This document shows positions 35,953-45,796 of a stretch of DNA of 64,000 nt, piece by piece. Within the stretch, counting starts at the first letter, position 1. Each line of letters opens with the position of its first letter. Origin of the DNA: an uncultured Flavobacteriales bacterium (lineage in GTDB: Bacteria; Bacteroidota; Bacteroidia; Flavobacteriales; BACL11); the NCBI GenBank assembly GCA_943788405.1, contig CALSQD010000001.1:186001-250000 (forward strand), in the 5' to 3' direction. Below the pieces are notes generated by a model that worked only from the letters and a program-made list of their open reading frames with translations, had not been told where the DNA came from and did no database searches. The translations under genes and the position numbers were made by a program.

Positions 35953-37038
35953 TATTCTTTTAAAATAGGATTCATATTGATCTACAACAATTGACCATCT
36001 GTATACTTCATCTATCCTATTAAGATTACTTTGTGTAAATGCTGATTTATTTTTTATAATCTCTTCATCCTTTAATAAAGAAGCTAGTGAGCTAGAGCTA
36101 TTAAAATAAAATGCATTCTCCCGAATTACTGATTTATTAAACAGATTATCATGAGCTATAATGAATGTTTCTGCAGTCATTGCTTCTAATAAAGCTGGGT
36201 TAGTTCCTCCTACTGAATGACCATGTAAGTAATAAGATGAATAATATCTAATATTATCTAAATGCTCTTTATTAAAAATTCCTCCTAGAAAAATGATACC
36301 ATTATTTCTATATTTATCCTTTAAGAAATCACCATATGGAGTAAGATGATTACCAACAACATAATAAGGGGTTTTTATTCCACTCTCAATATAACCATCA
36401 AACATCATTTCTAAATTATTCTCTGGCTCTAAACGAGCAATAGATAACAAATAGTTATAAACATGTAAGCCATACTCTACTAAACAATCAGGATTAGGCG
36501 TTTCTATATCAACTGCACCATAGGCAATAAATTCTGATTCCCTATTGTACTCCTCATTAATATACTCTTGTATGCCTACATTATCAGCAATTAAATAATC
36601 AGAATACTTTACACCATATTTTTCTAGGGTTTTAGTAATTTTTTGCACCAGATTATTCCACTTTGATCGCTTCCATTCTAAACCATCAAGGTTAGTTGCA
36701 ATTACCTTTCCCTTATGTCGGCAAAAAATAATTGATAATGAAGAAGTAATCAATCCTAATTCTAGGATAATATCAAAATCTTGCTTTACTGCATCTTTCA
36801 AACATAAATAATCATAAATAAAATTTGATGCTGATTGCCCCAATATATTTTGAGGACTTGCCTTTCTTTTTATTTGAACACCTTTATAGGAATCTTCTTT
36901 ATAAGGATGAAAGTTTGGTGAATAAATTGTAACCTGATGTCCTTTTTCAACTAAACCAACAGATAAATATTCTGCACATTGCTCAAAACCCCCATAGTTA
37001 TTTGGGATTCCTCTTGTGCCTAAAATTGCAATCTTCAT
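35938..37038 (-). CDS. Family 4-type glycosyltransferase (DUF1972-containing)
   Basis: A 366-residue GT-B glycosyltransferase. The N-terminal half starts G-T-R-G-I-P-N-N-Y-G-G-F-E-Q, typical of DUF1972 rhamnosyltransferase-like enzymes. The C-terminal half has the donor-site region G-G-T-N-P-A-L-L-E-A-M. It probably adds a sugar to a surface polysaccharide; donor and acceptor are unknown. No other polysaccharide genes are adjacent. It has its own promoter box and overlaps hemW convergently by 15 bp. Confidence 0.88.
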   Translation of the reverse strand: MKIAILGTRGIPNNYGGFEQCAEYLSVGLVEKGHQVTIYSPNFHPYKEDSYKGVQIKRKASPQNILGQSASNFIYDYLCLKDAVKQDFDIILELGLITSSLSIIFCRHKGKVIATNLDGLEWKRSKWNNLVQKITKTLEKYGVKYSDYLIADNVGIQEYINEEYNRESEFIAYGAVDIETPNPDCLVEYGLHVYNYLLSIARLEPENNLEMMFDGYIESGIKTPYYVVGNHLTPYGDFLKDKYRNNGIIFLGGIFNKEHLDNIRYYSSYYLHGHSVGGTNPALLEAMTAETFIIAHDNLFNKSVIRENAFYFNSSSSLASLLKDEEIIKNKSAFTQSNLNRIDEVYRWSIVVDQYESYFKRILDNK

Positions 37039-37057
37039 ACTTTTCGTTTATGAATCG

Positions 37058-37065
37058 CAAATATA
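37058..37065 (-). promoter_or_regulatory. TAnnTTTG promoter box of the glycosyltransferase
   Basis: Minus-strand TATATTTG followed by C, ending 19 nt before the ATG at 37038. Confidence 0.6.
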
Positions 37066-37081
37066 TGAATAGATGTCCGTT

Positions 37082-37479
37082 TTAAGAGTCTAGTTTTTCA
37101 TTTTCTATATTATAACTCCTAAATAAATTCGCCCATATTATTTTTGACAGAGAATGAATTAAAGGAGCTAGTGAAATCCATAATACTGAAATACCAATAA
37201 TCCTATATATTATATCAATTTTAATATTCAGAACTGATAAGCCTACCCATACTACAGCTAACAAACTAACGCCAATAGCATATGAAACATACATTGCACT
37301 AGAATATAACCCTTGTTCTGGGTTAAATGTACATTCACATAGTTTACAACTTTCATGTATATCTACCATTTTTTCAAATTACAGAGGTGTGATATAAAAA
37401 AGTCTCCGACATGACAATATGGATATTTTCTTCTTAGAGCACAATATAGTTTACTTCCTTTTTTACTTGCAAAAAACAA
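37082..37479 (-). pseudogene. DUF983-family membrane protein split by a frameshift
   Basis: The intact frame from ATG 37369 to 37082 encodes 95 residues: C-K-L-C, then G-L-Y-S-S-A-M-Y-V-S-Y-A, then two membrane helices. This is the C-terminal two thirds of a DUF983 protein. The missing N-terminus lies just upstream in another frame, from TTG 37479: K-K-G-S-K-L-Y-C-A-L, then Y-P-Y-C-H-V-G, then C-N-L-K-K. The frames join at a run of five A (minus strand, 37370-37374); six A would restore one protein of about 132 residues. The first zinc-knuckle Cys (family C-P-x-C) is Tyr (Y-P-Y-C). Decay is likely, but an indel error or slippage is possible. If translated as is, expect only the 95-residue part. 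Confidence 0.75.
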
Positions 37480-37547
37480 TGATAAAAATTAACAAAAATG
37501 TGTTAACATCTTGTTTATCTATAACTTACAACAAAACAGAATACCCT

Positions 37548-37555
37548 TATATTTG
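37548..37555 (+). promoter_or_regulatory. TAnnTTTG promoter box with no ORF downstream
   Basis: TATATTTG on the plus strand. No reading frame follows; 57 nt later comes a strong hairpin terminator. It may drive a short RNA. Confidence 0.45.
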
Positions 37556-37559
37556 TGAT

Positions 37560-37641
37560 GTCGTAATACTTGTTTTGGGTTGTACTATTCTTTCCTAATA
37601 TTGTACAACATAAAAGCCCTCACTTCCGTGAGGGCTTTCTC
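37560..37641 (+). ncRNA. Candidate small RNA of about 80 nt
   Basis: Between the box at 37548-37555 and the terminator ending near 37640 lies about 80 nt without an ORF. It holds GTTGTAC (37579-37585) and its complement GTACAAC (37603-37609), enough for a 7-bp stem, followed by an 11-bp perfect terminator hairpin and a pyrimidine-rich tail (CTCTTTCT). Promoter, hairpin and terminator in this order are what a small RNA gene should look like. Some of the structure may simply serve the convergent porP gene. No known RNA family is recognised. Confidence 0.35.
37613..37638. terminator. Bidirectional intrinsic terminator after porP
   Basis: AAAGCCCTCAC (37613-37623) pairs perfectly with GTGAGGGCTTT (37628-37638) around TTCC. 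On the minus strand the stem ends in a T-run 28 bp after the porP stop, so it ends the adhesin-porP transcript. On the plus strand a CTCTTTCT tail follows. Confidence 0.88.
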
Positions 37642-37665
37642 TTTCTAAAATTCTAACTCTCTACT

Positions 37666-38616
37666 CTATTTCATTATCTCTGATTCGTTTGCAGCAACAA
37701 AACGAATACCAATCATAAACTCATGAGAAGCACTACCATAACCGCTCATATCTGAATTTAATACATCATAGGAATAACCTATCATGAAACGCTCTTGAAT
37801 AGAGTACCCTAAAAGTGCTGCCATTTCTCCATTATTTCTATAATCCATTCCAAACCATAATTTATCGTCATAAGTAGTTTTCAATCCAAAATCAACTTGC
37901 AATGGTGCTGCCCCTACAGTTTTCAATAATAAAGATGGTTCCATTGACCAAAAGTGATTAAAATCATGCTTATACGCTCCTAATACATAAATATGCTGAG
38001 CTAACTTACCAGAACTTTCAACATCATCATTAGGATTAAGATTTGTATTATAAATTCTAACAAAATCGTCATCAATCAAATTTAAATTAGTGCTTAGTAA
38101 TTGTGGAATTGCTGCTCCAAAATACCATTTATCACCATACATATTAAATCCAAAAGTTGCGTCAGGAGCTGACCTAACAACATCACCACCTTGCATAAAC
38201 GGATCATCTTCATCTTCAATATTTAATCCCTGTTTTGTGATTTTAAATTGCGTGAAGCCACCAGATAAAGCAAAAGACATTTTAACTGCTCTTGTCATTG
38301 GAAAAGAATAGGTATAAGATGCTGAACCTCCAATTCTACTTGTAGGTCCTGCTTGATCATTAAAGACTAAACCTCCTAAACCAACATTCTTACTTTTTCT
38401 ACCGTAAATACTAAGCACAGTAGTTCTTGGTGCATCAGTAATGCCTACCCATTGATTACGGATAGTTGTTTTTACTTGATAATAATCATACATCCCAGCA
38501 ACCGCAGGGTTTACTGCATAATTATTAATCATGTACTGTGTGATTTGTGGTAGCTGCTGAGCTTTCAATATTCCACCAAAACAAATGGCAATAATTAAGA
38601 TTGATATTTTCTTCAT
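37666..38616 (-). CDS. PorP/SprF-family T9SS outer-membrane protein
   Basis: A 316-residue outer-membrane beta-barrel protein. A signal peptide (1-20, ending I-L-K-A-Q) is followed by Q-I-T-Q-Y-M-I-N-N-Y-A-V-N-P-A-V-A-G, the hallmark opening of PorP/SprF. Such proteins help secrete and anchor the adhesin encoded beside them. I prefer the ATG at 38616 because it gives a clean signal peptide; 38631 is possible. It lies directly after the giant adhesin gene on the same strand, and the strong terminator at 37613-37638 closes the unit. Confidence 0.93.
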   Translation of the reverse strand: MKKISILIIAICFGGILKAQQLPQITQYMINNYAVNPAVAGMYDYYQVKTTIRNQWVGITDAPRTTVLSIYGRKSKNVGLGGLVFNDQAGPTSRIGGSASYTYSFPMTRAVKMSFALSGGFTQFKITKQGLNIEDEDDPFMQGGDVVRSAPDATFGFNMYGDKWYFGAAIPQLLSTNLNLIDDDFVRIYNTNLNPNDDVESSGKLAQHIYVLGAYKHDFNHFWSMEPSLLLKTVGAAPLQVDFGLKTTYDDKLWFGMDYRNNGEMAALLGYSIQERFMIGYSYDVLNSDMSGYGSASHEFMIGIRFVAANESEIMK

Positions 38617-38632
38617 TTTTATAATTTTCATT

Positions 38633-41600
38633 TTATCTTATAATTGTAATTGGACCTGTTTGAGGTATATCATCTGTTTTTAAATCGATAATATAATAAT
38701 AAGTCCCTACTGGTAACTCTTTACCTTCCTTAGTTCCATCCCAGGCAGCATAGTCTAGCCCACCTAAAGTTTCGTGAACTAACGCTCCCCATCTATTAAA
38801 TACTTGAACAACCGCATCAGGATAAGAAGCAATATCTAACACATTCCAAACATCATTAAATCCATCTCCATTTGGAGTAATTGCATCATAAGGTTTTACC
38901 CCTACAACTACATAAATAGAATCAAAACCTAAACAACCAGCTGAATCTACAGCAACATGATACCAACCTGATGCTTCTGGAATATCAGTAATTGTCCTTG
39001 TTCCCATAGTGTCAGCCACCCAAGTCCATTCGTAAGTATCACAATCCATATTATTAGAGAAAATTTCTATTGACTCTCCTTTAACAATAGTTGCATAAGG
39101 TCCATTTTCAGGAAGTGGATTAGTACTTGGTAAAGGATCAATTGCTTCTACATTAATAGTAGCTGAAACTGTATAAGGATTAGCACAATTAAGATCAGTA
39201 ATAGATAATGTATAAACATTTATAAGATCAGTTGGAGTAACCCATCTATCAGCTTGTTTATATCCATTTTCCCACTCATAAGTTAAGTTTGGTTTTTCCT
39301 CAATCTCTAAGAATATAGTTGCCCCTAAACAAACAGTAGAATCAATAGATGATAAATTACCTGGCAAGAAAATATTTTGTACTCCATTAACAAATGTTTC
39401 ATCTGATATTGTACATCCATTTGCATCTGTTATATCAACTGTATACAATCCTGGAGCTAAATTAACTAAAGGATTGGTTGTCCCTCCATTACTCCAATCA
39501 TATGCATAAGGCTGAGTACCTCCAAGAACAAAAGCAGTTGCTGAACCATCATTCAAATTACAAGTTTCATCAGTAGAATCAACTATAATACTTAAAGGAT
39601 TAGCAGGTTGAGTAATATAAATTGTTTCAGAAGTAATTGTACATCCATTATCATCAGTTGCTGTAACTGTATAAATTCCTGGATTTAAACCTGTAGCTGT
39701 AGAGATATCAATTGTTTCGTTAAGCCCATTAGACCAATCATATATATATTGTTGAATTCCAATTACTGTACCTCCATCAGCATCTGCTGTAATAGTTCCA
39801 TCAAATATATCATAACAATTTACATCTGTTTCAGTTACACTAATACTTAAAGCAGAAGGTTGTGACAAATAAATTTCAGTAGTATCCAAACAGCCTTTAT
39901 TATCTTTAGCAACCACTACATAACTGCCTACTGATAAGCCATTATTAATAGCATTTCCATTCCAAGAAGTCCAATTGTTCCATAAGTAAGTAGTTCCTCC
40001 ATTTCCACCTGTAACAGCTGCAGTTAATCTTCCGTCATTATCAAGATTACATGAGATTTCAGCTGTTATAGAAGCTGTTACATGAAGTGGACCAGGCTGA
40101 TTAAGCATATAGTTTAGGGTATCTGTACATCCTTGTCCATCTGTAACAATACAAGTATAATCTGTAGCGTTAGTTGTATTGTCAACACATAAACCAATAG
40201 CAGATGCAGTAGTTTGTGATAAAATATCGTTCCACTGATAAGCATATACCGGCACACCACTTGAATTAACATTTGGCATACCACCTGTTACATTTGCATT
40301 AATAATTCCATCACAATAATCATAACAACTTACTGGAGTAGCACTAGCCGTTACATTTAAAGCATTATTATCATTTATTGTATATGAATCAACCGACACA
40401 CAATTATTATCATCAACAACTGTCATAGTATAAGTTCCAACAGGAATTGAAGTAAGTGAATAAGTACTGTCTCCTGTACTCCAAGCGTAAATATATGATG
40501 TTGATGTTCCTACTCCACCTGAGACAATATCAGTTAAAGAACCATTACTCCAACCATCACAACTTACATGAGTTGCAATAAAGTTATGTGTAATAGCTGC
40601 TGGCTCATTAAAAATAATAGTTTCGGTATAAGTACAGCCATTAGCATCCATTATTACAAAAGAATATGTCCCTGCTGAAAGCCCTGTTACATTCGAGTTA
40701 AGTGACGAAACAACTGTATCACCAATATTATCTAATACCGTTTTAATATAGGGTGCAACACCCCCACTTACTGTAATATCAGCAAAACCTGAAGCACCTC
40801 CATTACACCTAATTTGATATGAATTCCAGTTAGATGTTGTAATTGTTACATCTAACTCATCTGGTTCAGTAATAATAATGATATCCTGTGCTGCACAATT
40901 ATTTACATCAAATACCTGAACTGTATAAGTTCCTGGACCATAACCATTGAAATAAGCCATATTAGCATGATGTGCTCCTAAATTTACAGAATATTCATAA
41001 GGGGCTGTTCCTCCAAATGCGATAATATCTTGTATAGATCCATTATTCATACCATAACACTGTACATGGCTGAAAATAGTAGTGTCAATATATAAAGAAT
41101 CTGGATTAACAATCTCAACAGTATCTCTATCTTCACAACCTCTTGAATCTTGAACATACATAATATAAGTGTTTGGTCCTAAATTAGTAAATCCAATAGT
41201 TGATTGCTGATTAAATCCATTATTACTTGAGTACATATAAGGCAATTGTCCTCCTGTTGCTAAAACAGTAATAGAAGCATTATCTGCATCATGACAAGTA
41301 ATATCACTTATAATTAAAGAATCAATAGTAATTGAAAAAGAAGGTTCCAAAATATCTACTGAATCAATTAATATACAACCGTTAGCATCTGTAATCGTTA
41401 CTGTATGGTAACCGGCAGCCAAATTATTTGCTGTTGCTGCTGTACTTCCATTATCCCAAAGATAAGTGTATGGAGTAATTCCTCCACTCACTAATACAGT
41501 AGCCCATCCGTCAGCACCACCTATACAAGTTACAGAATCTTTAATAAAAGTTGTACTTAAAGCAATTGGTTCAGTAACCACAATACTAGAGTTTCGACTA

Positions 41601-44600
41601 CAACTATTGTTATCTGTAACTGTAACTGAATATGTTCCTGTTGTAAGAGCTGAAGCCACATCAGTAATAGAACCTGAACTCCAGTTATAAGAATAGTTTG
41701 GTGTACCGCCAGCAGCTACAACAGTTGCTGTTCCTGTATTCCCACCATTACACAATACTTCAGTTGAAGTTAAAGATGAAATATACAGACTATCAGGCTG
41801 AGTAATAGCAACTGTAAACGAGTTATCATTACAACCATTAGTATCAGTAACCAATACCGAATAATTTCCTGGAACAAGATTAACTGCTGTTTGAGTAGTT
41901 TGTCCATTATCCCACAAATAAGTAAATGGAGCAGTCCCTCCTGTAAATAAAACCTCTAACTCTCCATTTGCACTATCATAACAACTTACATTTTGAATAT
42001 TAATTGAAGTCACTTGTAATAAATCTGGCTCACTTACATATACTGAGTCACTATCCGTACAACCTAAGCTATCAACCACAGTGATGAAATAACCTGCTTG
42101 CCCTGAAGGTCCAAATGGTGTTCCTGAAGGCACAAAATTAGAACCTCCATCAGCAGTAAACTGATAAGGAGTTGTTCCTCCTGTTGCAGAAGTAAACATC
42201 ATTCCATCATTTGCTCCAAAACAACTTACATTCTGAATCACAACCGCTAAGTCAGGATTTGATCCTGATAATATTTCTGCAGTATCGGAAATTGTACATC
42301 CATTTGCATCTGTAACAACTACTATATATATTCCTGGTAATAATAAATTAATTGAAGCTGAAGTTGCACCAGTATTCCATAAGTAAGAATATCCAGCTGT
42401 TCCTCCTGAAACAGCAACACTAATTTCTCCTGTAGCTAAGGACTGAGCACCTGCACAATTAGAATGAGATAAGATTGTAATAGCACTCTGTAATACAGGT
42501 GGTTCATTTATAACAATCGTATCAACTGTAGGATTTGATAAACATCCGTTAGCATCAGTTGCTTGTACCGTATATGTCCCAGCTGATAAATTTGAAATAA
42601 TTGGAGTTATTTCTCCTGTACTCCATAAGTAAGTATAAGGTGCTGTTCCTCCATAAATAGTGTCAATTGATGCCATCCCATCAGCCCCTAAATTACAACT
42701 TACATCTTCTGAAAAAGTTGTGAAAATAAGTTGATCTGGCTGAGAAATAGTTACAACTACACTATTAGAACAGCCATTTGCATCAGTTGCATAAATAGGA
42801 TAAGTTCCTGCATACAATCCACTAAATGTATTTGATGCTTGCGGTATTGGGAAGGTATTAGGAATATGGTATAAATAAGTATTTGCTCCCGTTCCTCCAG
42901 TTGCATTTACCGTTACTCCACTTGAAGGGTAACCAAAACAAGCAACATTTAACATTGAATTTAAAGAATCAAGTGTTACATCTACATTAGCACCTACCGG
43001 CACTTCAACTGAATCAGTAACTAAACAACCAGTTGCATCAACAACTGTCACAGAATAGAATCCTGGAGCTAAGCCTATTGTAGTATTAGTGGTATCTCCA
43101 TTAAACCAAGTAATTTGATAAGGAGGTGTTCCGTTAGGATTCACAGTTGCTGATCCATCATTTCCTCCATTACATGGAGGAACACTATCAAAATCTAAAG
43201 TAATATCTGCCTCATCAACAAAAATATCCTCTGTAAAAGAACAGATGTTAATGTCAGTAACAGTAACAGTGTAAATTCCTGTTACAAGATTAGATGCAGT
43301 AGGATTAATCTGACCTGTAGGATTCCATGAATAAGCAAGTGACCCTGTACCTCCTTGTGTAACTGTAATAGCAGCTTGTCCGTTTGCTGAGTTACATGTT
43401 TCTTTTACAGAATCAACTGAATATACCCAAGGTAAAGGTTCAGTTAATGTAATTGTTGTATTTGCTGTACATCCATTTGCATCAGTTGCATTTATGGTGT
43501 AAGTTCCAAAACTTAAACCTCCACAGACATTAGTCCAAGAAGCTGAAGTTTGTGGTAAAAAAGAAGTCATATTATAAGTAATTGACCCCACACCATTAAG
43601 CTGAGTAACATCTACTGTACCATCACACGCACTAGGGCAAGAAACATCAGAACCATTATAGGATGAAGTAGTAGCTGCATTAATTGTAAATGGTAAAGGC
43701 TCAGTAATAGTAATAGTAGTATCATTAGTACACCCACTTGCATCCCTAACTGTTACAGCATAAGTTCCTGCACCAAGACCATTATGTATCATTGTTGATG
43801 AAAAAGGAGCTCCACCAGTGATAGAATAATCATAATTTGGCGTACCTCCTGAAGGAGAGAAAATAATTATCTGACCATCAGTTGCGCCATTACAAGTTAC
43901 TCCAAAACCATTGAAGTTAGAAGAAGAAACACTAAAGGTAATAGCTGATGGTTCTGGCAAAAAGATAGATGCAAAGGCCTGACAGCCATTAGCATCTTCA
44001 ACAATAACTGTATGAGTTTGCCCTCCTGCCAACCCAGCAAATATATTTGACCCTTGAAAAATAGTACCCCCATCAATAGAATATTGGTAACCAGGAGTAC
44101 CTGTATTGATATTATTTACCACAAATTGAATGCTTCCATCAGCAACCCCATTACAACTTACTTGCTGTGTAATAGAAAGAGCTCCTGATAAATCAGCAGG
44201 ATTGGTCAATGTAAATACTTCTGAAGTATCACAGCCATTTGCATCTTGATAAGTAATAGTATAAGTCCCTGCTGAAAGATTTGAAAAGATATTACTAGGA
44301 CCAAAATTCACTCCATCTATTGAATAAGTATATGAAGGAGTTCCTCCTGATATAGAGGCTGTAATTTCACCATCTGCTGCTCCAAAACAAGAAATATCTT
44401 GTCCATTATAATTAGAACTTATATTCCCATTAGGGACTAATGCAGTTGGTTCAGAAATGGTAAATGAAGTAATTGCTGGAGTAGTTATACAGCCATTATT
44501 ATCAGTAATATTTAAACTATAGGTATTAGCACATAGGTTACTATAAGTTGTATCAAATATAGAAATTACTCCCGTATTACCATTAAAATCAACAATAGAA

Positions 44601-45115
44601 TAAGGAGGCGTTCCTCCTGTTATCACAATATTTTCAGATGCGTTACAATCACCATTACATAAATTAAAAGCTATTTGTGAAGCAGTAGCAACTAGTTGAG
44701 ACGCCCCAAAAACTGTATATGCATAAGTGTCAAGTATTGATGGATCAGTATTTGCTAGTACAAATTGAGATTGTTGAAAAAGGCTCATACCTAAAGTAGC
44801 ATTCGAAAATGCTAAAGAATCTACTATTACCATCAGCTTATCACCAGCAATTAAATTTGAAAAAGGTTGAACAGTACCAGTAGTAATGGCAGAACTTCCT
44901 TCAGAAATTAAAAAAGTAGGTGTTGCATACCTATAATTTCTATATTGAATAGGATTTGCTGGTGAAAGTTGAGTAATATACGCGTTAGCAGTAGCAAAAT
45001 CTCCATAACATAGAATTGGATTAGTAACAACAACTGAATCAATTGTTTGCGCTTTTACATTACTGAAACTAAAAGCAAAAAACAGGATGCTTGTAAAAAG
45101 TATTATTTTCTTCAT
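38633..45115 (-). CDS. Giant SprB-repeat cell-surface adhesin with type B T9SS domain
   Basis: A 2160-residue exported protein. The signal peptide (1-22) ends V-K-A-Q. From about residue 150 to 1870 I count 22 modules ending in the pattern G-x-Y-x-V-x-V-T-D-x-N-G-C, each with C-x-G-x-x-D-G and G-G-T-x-P-Y-x-Y. These are SprB-type repeats of about 75-80 residues. The C-terminus (about 2065-2160) has I-T-P-N-G-D-G-F-N-D-V-W and V-F-N-R-W-G, the gliding-motility-associated type B sorting domain. In Flavobacterium, SprB moves along the surface and drives gliding. Here adhesion or gliding is plausible, but no gld genes are in the window. porP/sprF follows with 1-16 bp spacing. Confidence 0.93.
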   Translation of the reverse strand: MKKIILFTSILFFAFSFSNVKAQTIDSVVVTNPILCYGDFATANAYITQLSPANPIQYRNYRYATPTFLISEGSSAITTGTVQPFSNLIAGDKLMVIVDSLAFSNATLGMSLFQQSQFVLANTDPSILDTYAYTVFGASQLVATASQIAFNLCNGDCNASENIVITGGTPPYSIVDFNGNTGVISIFDTTYSNLCANTYSLNITDNNGCITTPAITSFTISEPTALVPNGNISSNYNGQDISCFGAADGEITASISGGTPSYTYSIDGVNFGPSNIFSNLSAGTYTITYQDANGCDTSEVFTLTNPADLSGALSITQQVSCNGVADGSIQFVVNNINTGTPGYQYSIDGGTIFQGSNIFAGLAGGQTHTVIVEDANGCQAFASIFLPEPSAITFSVSSSNFNGFGVTCNGATDGQIIIFSPSGGTPNYDYSITGGAPFSSTMIHNGLGAGTYAVTVRDASGCTNDTTITITEPLPFTINAATTSSYNGSDVSCPSACDGTVDVTQLNGVGSITYNMTSFLPQTSASWTNVCGGLSFGTYTINATDANGCTANTTITLTEPLPWVYSVDSVKETCNSANGQAAITVTQGGTGSLAYSWNPTGQINPTASNLVTGIYTVTVTDINICSFTEDIFVDEADITLDFDSVPPCNGGNDGSATVNPNGTPPYQITWFNGDTTNTTIGLAPGFYSVTVVDATGCLVTDSVEVPVGANVDVTLDSLNSMLNVACFGYPSSGVTVNATGGTGANTYLYHIPNTFPIPQASNTFSGLYAGTYPIYATDANGCSNSVVVTISQPDQLIFTTFSEDVSCNLGADGMASIDTIYGGTAPYTYLWSTGEITPIISNLSAGTYTVQATDANGCLSNPTVDTIVINEPPVLQSAITILSHSNCAGAQSLATGEISVAVSGGTAGYSYLWNTGATSASINLLLPGIYIVVVTDANGCTISDTAEILSGSNPDLAVVIQNVSCFGANDGMMFTSATGGTTPYQFTADGGSNFVPSGTPFGPSGQAGYFITVVDSLGCTDSDSVYVSEPDLLQVTSINIQNVSCYDSANGELEVLFTGGTAPFTYLWDNGQTTQTAVNLVPGNYSVLVTDTNGCNDNSFTVAITQPDSLYISSLTSTEVLCNGGNTGTATVVAAGGTPNYSYNWSSGSITDVASALTTGTYSVTVTDNNSCSRNSSIVVTEPIALSTTFIKDSVTCIGGADGWATVLVSGGITPYTYLWDNGSTAATANNLAAGYHTVTITDANGCILIDSVDILEPSFSITIDSLIISDITCHDADNASITVLATGGQLPYMYSSNNGFNQQSTIGFTNLGPNTYIMYVQDSRGCEDRDTVEIVNPDSLYIDTTIFSHVQCYGMNNGSIQDIIAFGGTAPYEYSVNLGAHHANMAYFNGYGPGTYTVQVFDVNNCAAQDIIIITEPDELDVTITTSNWNSYQIRCNGGASGFADITVSGGVAPYIKTVLDNIGDTVVSSLNSNVTGLSAGTYSFVIMDANGCTYTETIIFNEPAAITHNFIATHVSCDGWSNGSLTDIVSGGVGTSTSYIYAWSTGDSTYSLTSIPVGTYTMTVVDDNNCVSVDSYTINDNNALNVTASATPVSCYDYCDGIINANVTGGMPNVNSSGVPVYAYQWNDILSQTTASAIGLCVDNTTNATDYTCIVTDGQGCTDTLNYMLNQPGPLHVTASITAEISCNLDNDGRLTAAVTGGNGGTTYLWNNWTSWNGNAINNGLSVGSYVVVAKDNKGCLDTTEIYLSQPSALSISVTETDVNCYDIFDGTITADADGGTVIGIQQYIYDWSNGLNETIDISTATGLNPGIYTVTATDDNGCTITSETIYITQPANPLSIIVDSTDETCNLNDGSATAFVLGGTQPYAYDWSNGGTTNPLVNLAPGLYTVDITDANGCTISDETFVNGVQNIFLPGNLSSIDSTVCLGATIFLEIEEKPNLTYEWENGYKQADRWVTPTDLINVYTLSITDLNCANPYTVSATINVEAIDPLPSTNPLPENGPYATIVKGESIEIFSNNMDCDTYEWTWVADTMGTRTITDIPEASGWYHVAVDSAGCLGFDSIYVVVGVKPYDAITPNGDGFNDVWNVLDIASYPDAVVQVFNRWGALVHETLGGLDYAAWDGTKEGKELPVGTYYYIIDLKTDDIPQTGPITIIR

Positions 45116-45212
45116 ATTATCTAAATAATTAATTTCTTTTATTAGCCCGCAAGATACACATTTTCTTAAAAACGATATGCGAATGATAAAACGAAAAAAA
45201 AGAGCATAAAAA

Positions 45213-45232
45213 AAGGAGGCAAAAGCCTCCTT
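45213..45232 (-). terminator. Intrinsic terminator of the brxA-ctaB-DUF420 operon
   Basis: AAGGAGGC (45213-45220) pairs with GCCTCCTT (45225-45232) around AAAA. On the minus strand the stem is followed by a T-run, placed 25 bp after the DUF420 stop. Confidence 0.85.
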
Positions 45233-45257
45233 ATATTTTACAACAACAATCTGATTT

Positions 45258-45791
45258 TTAATAGTATGGAGACATCAGGACATATACTAAAACACCTGTA
45301 ATAGCAACATACATCCATATTGGGAAAGTCCATTTAACTAATGACTTATGCTTTTCAATCTCCCCTGTCATTCCTCTGTAGATTGAAAAAAGGGCTAATG
45401 GCAAAACAGGAATTGACAAAATAATATGAGAAATAAGAATGAAAAAATAAATATATCTTATCATTCCCTCACCCCCAAAAGGAACTGGTGCGTTAGTTAA
45501 TTTTGAAGTAACATAAGACAATAAAAATACAGACGACAATACAAATGCTGTAAGCATAGCTACTTTATGTGATTGTGTTCTTTTATTCTTAATTAAAATA
45601 AAACCAGTAAATAAAAGTACTGCTGTTGAACCATTTAAAATGGCATGAAAGAATGGCAATGAACTAAAATCTATGCTTTCTGATTCGATATGAAATACAT
45701 CAGGAAAAAGCATTAACAAAGCAACAGCAATTGGGATAATTATTGACAAAGTAATAATTAATGGGACAAAAAAGGAATCTTGTTTTTTCAT
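45258..45791 (-). CDS. DUF420 membrane protein (CtaM/YozB-like)
   Basis: A 177-residue protein with about five hydrophobic segments and H residues in F-F-H-A-I-L-N-G and I-S-H-I-I-L-S, as in the DUF420 family. Members near oxidase genes, such as staphylococcal CtaM, are needed for maturation of heme A-containing oxidase. It follows ctaB by 5 bp and is last in its operon, with a terminator 25 bp downstream. A role in cytochrome oxidase assembly is inferred from family and context. Confidence 0.85.
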   Translation of the reverse strand: MKKQDSFFVPLIITLSIIIPIAVALLMLFPDVFHIESESIDFSSLPFFHAILNGSTAVLLFTGFILIKNKRTQSHKVAMLTAFVLSSVFLLSYVTSKLTNAPVPFGGEGMIRYIYFFILISHIILSIPVLPLALFSIYRGMTGEIEKHKSLVKWTFPIWMYVAITGVLVYVLMSPYY

Positions 45792-45796
45792 AATAT

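Noticed and set aside
38633-45115. SprB repeats as a DNA satellite or recent expansion
   Set aside because: Modules are conserved at protein pattern level but their DNA differs strongly between copies, so there is no recent tandem expansion.
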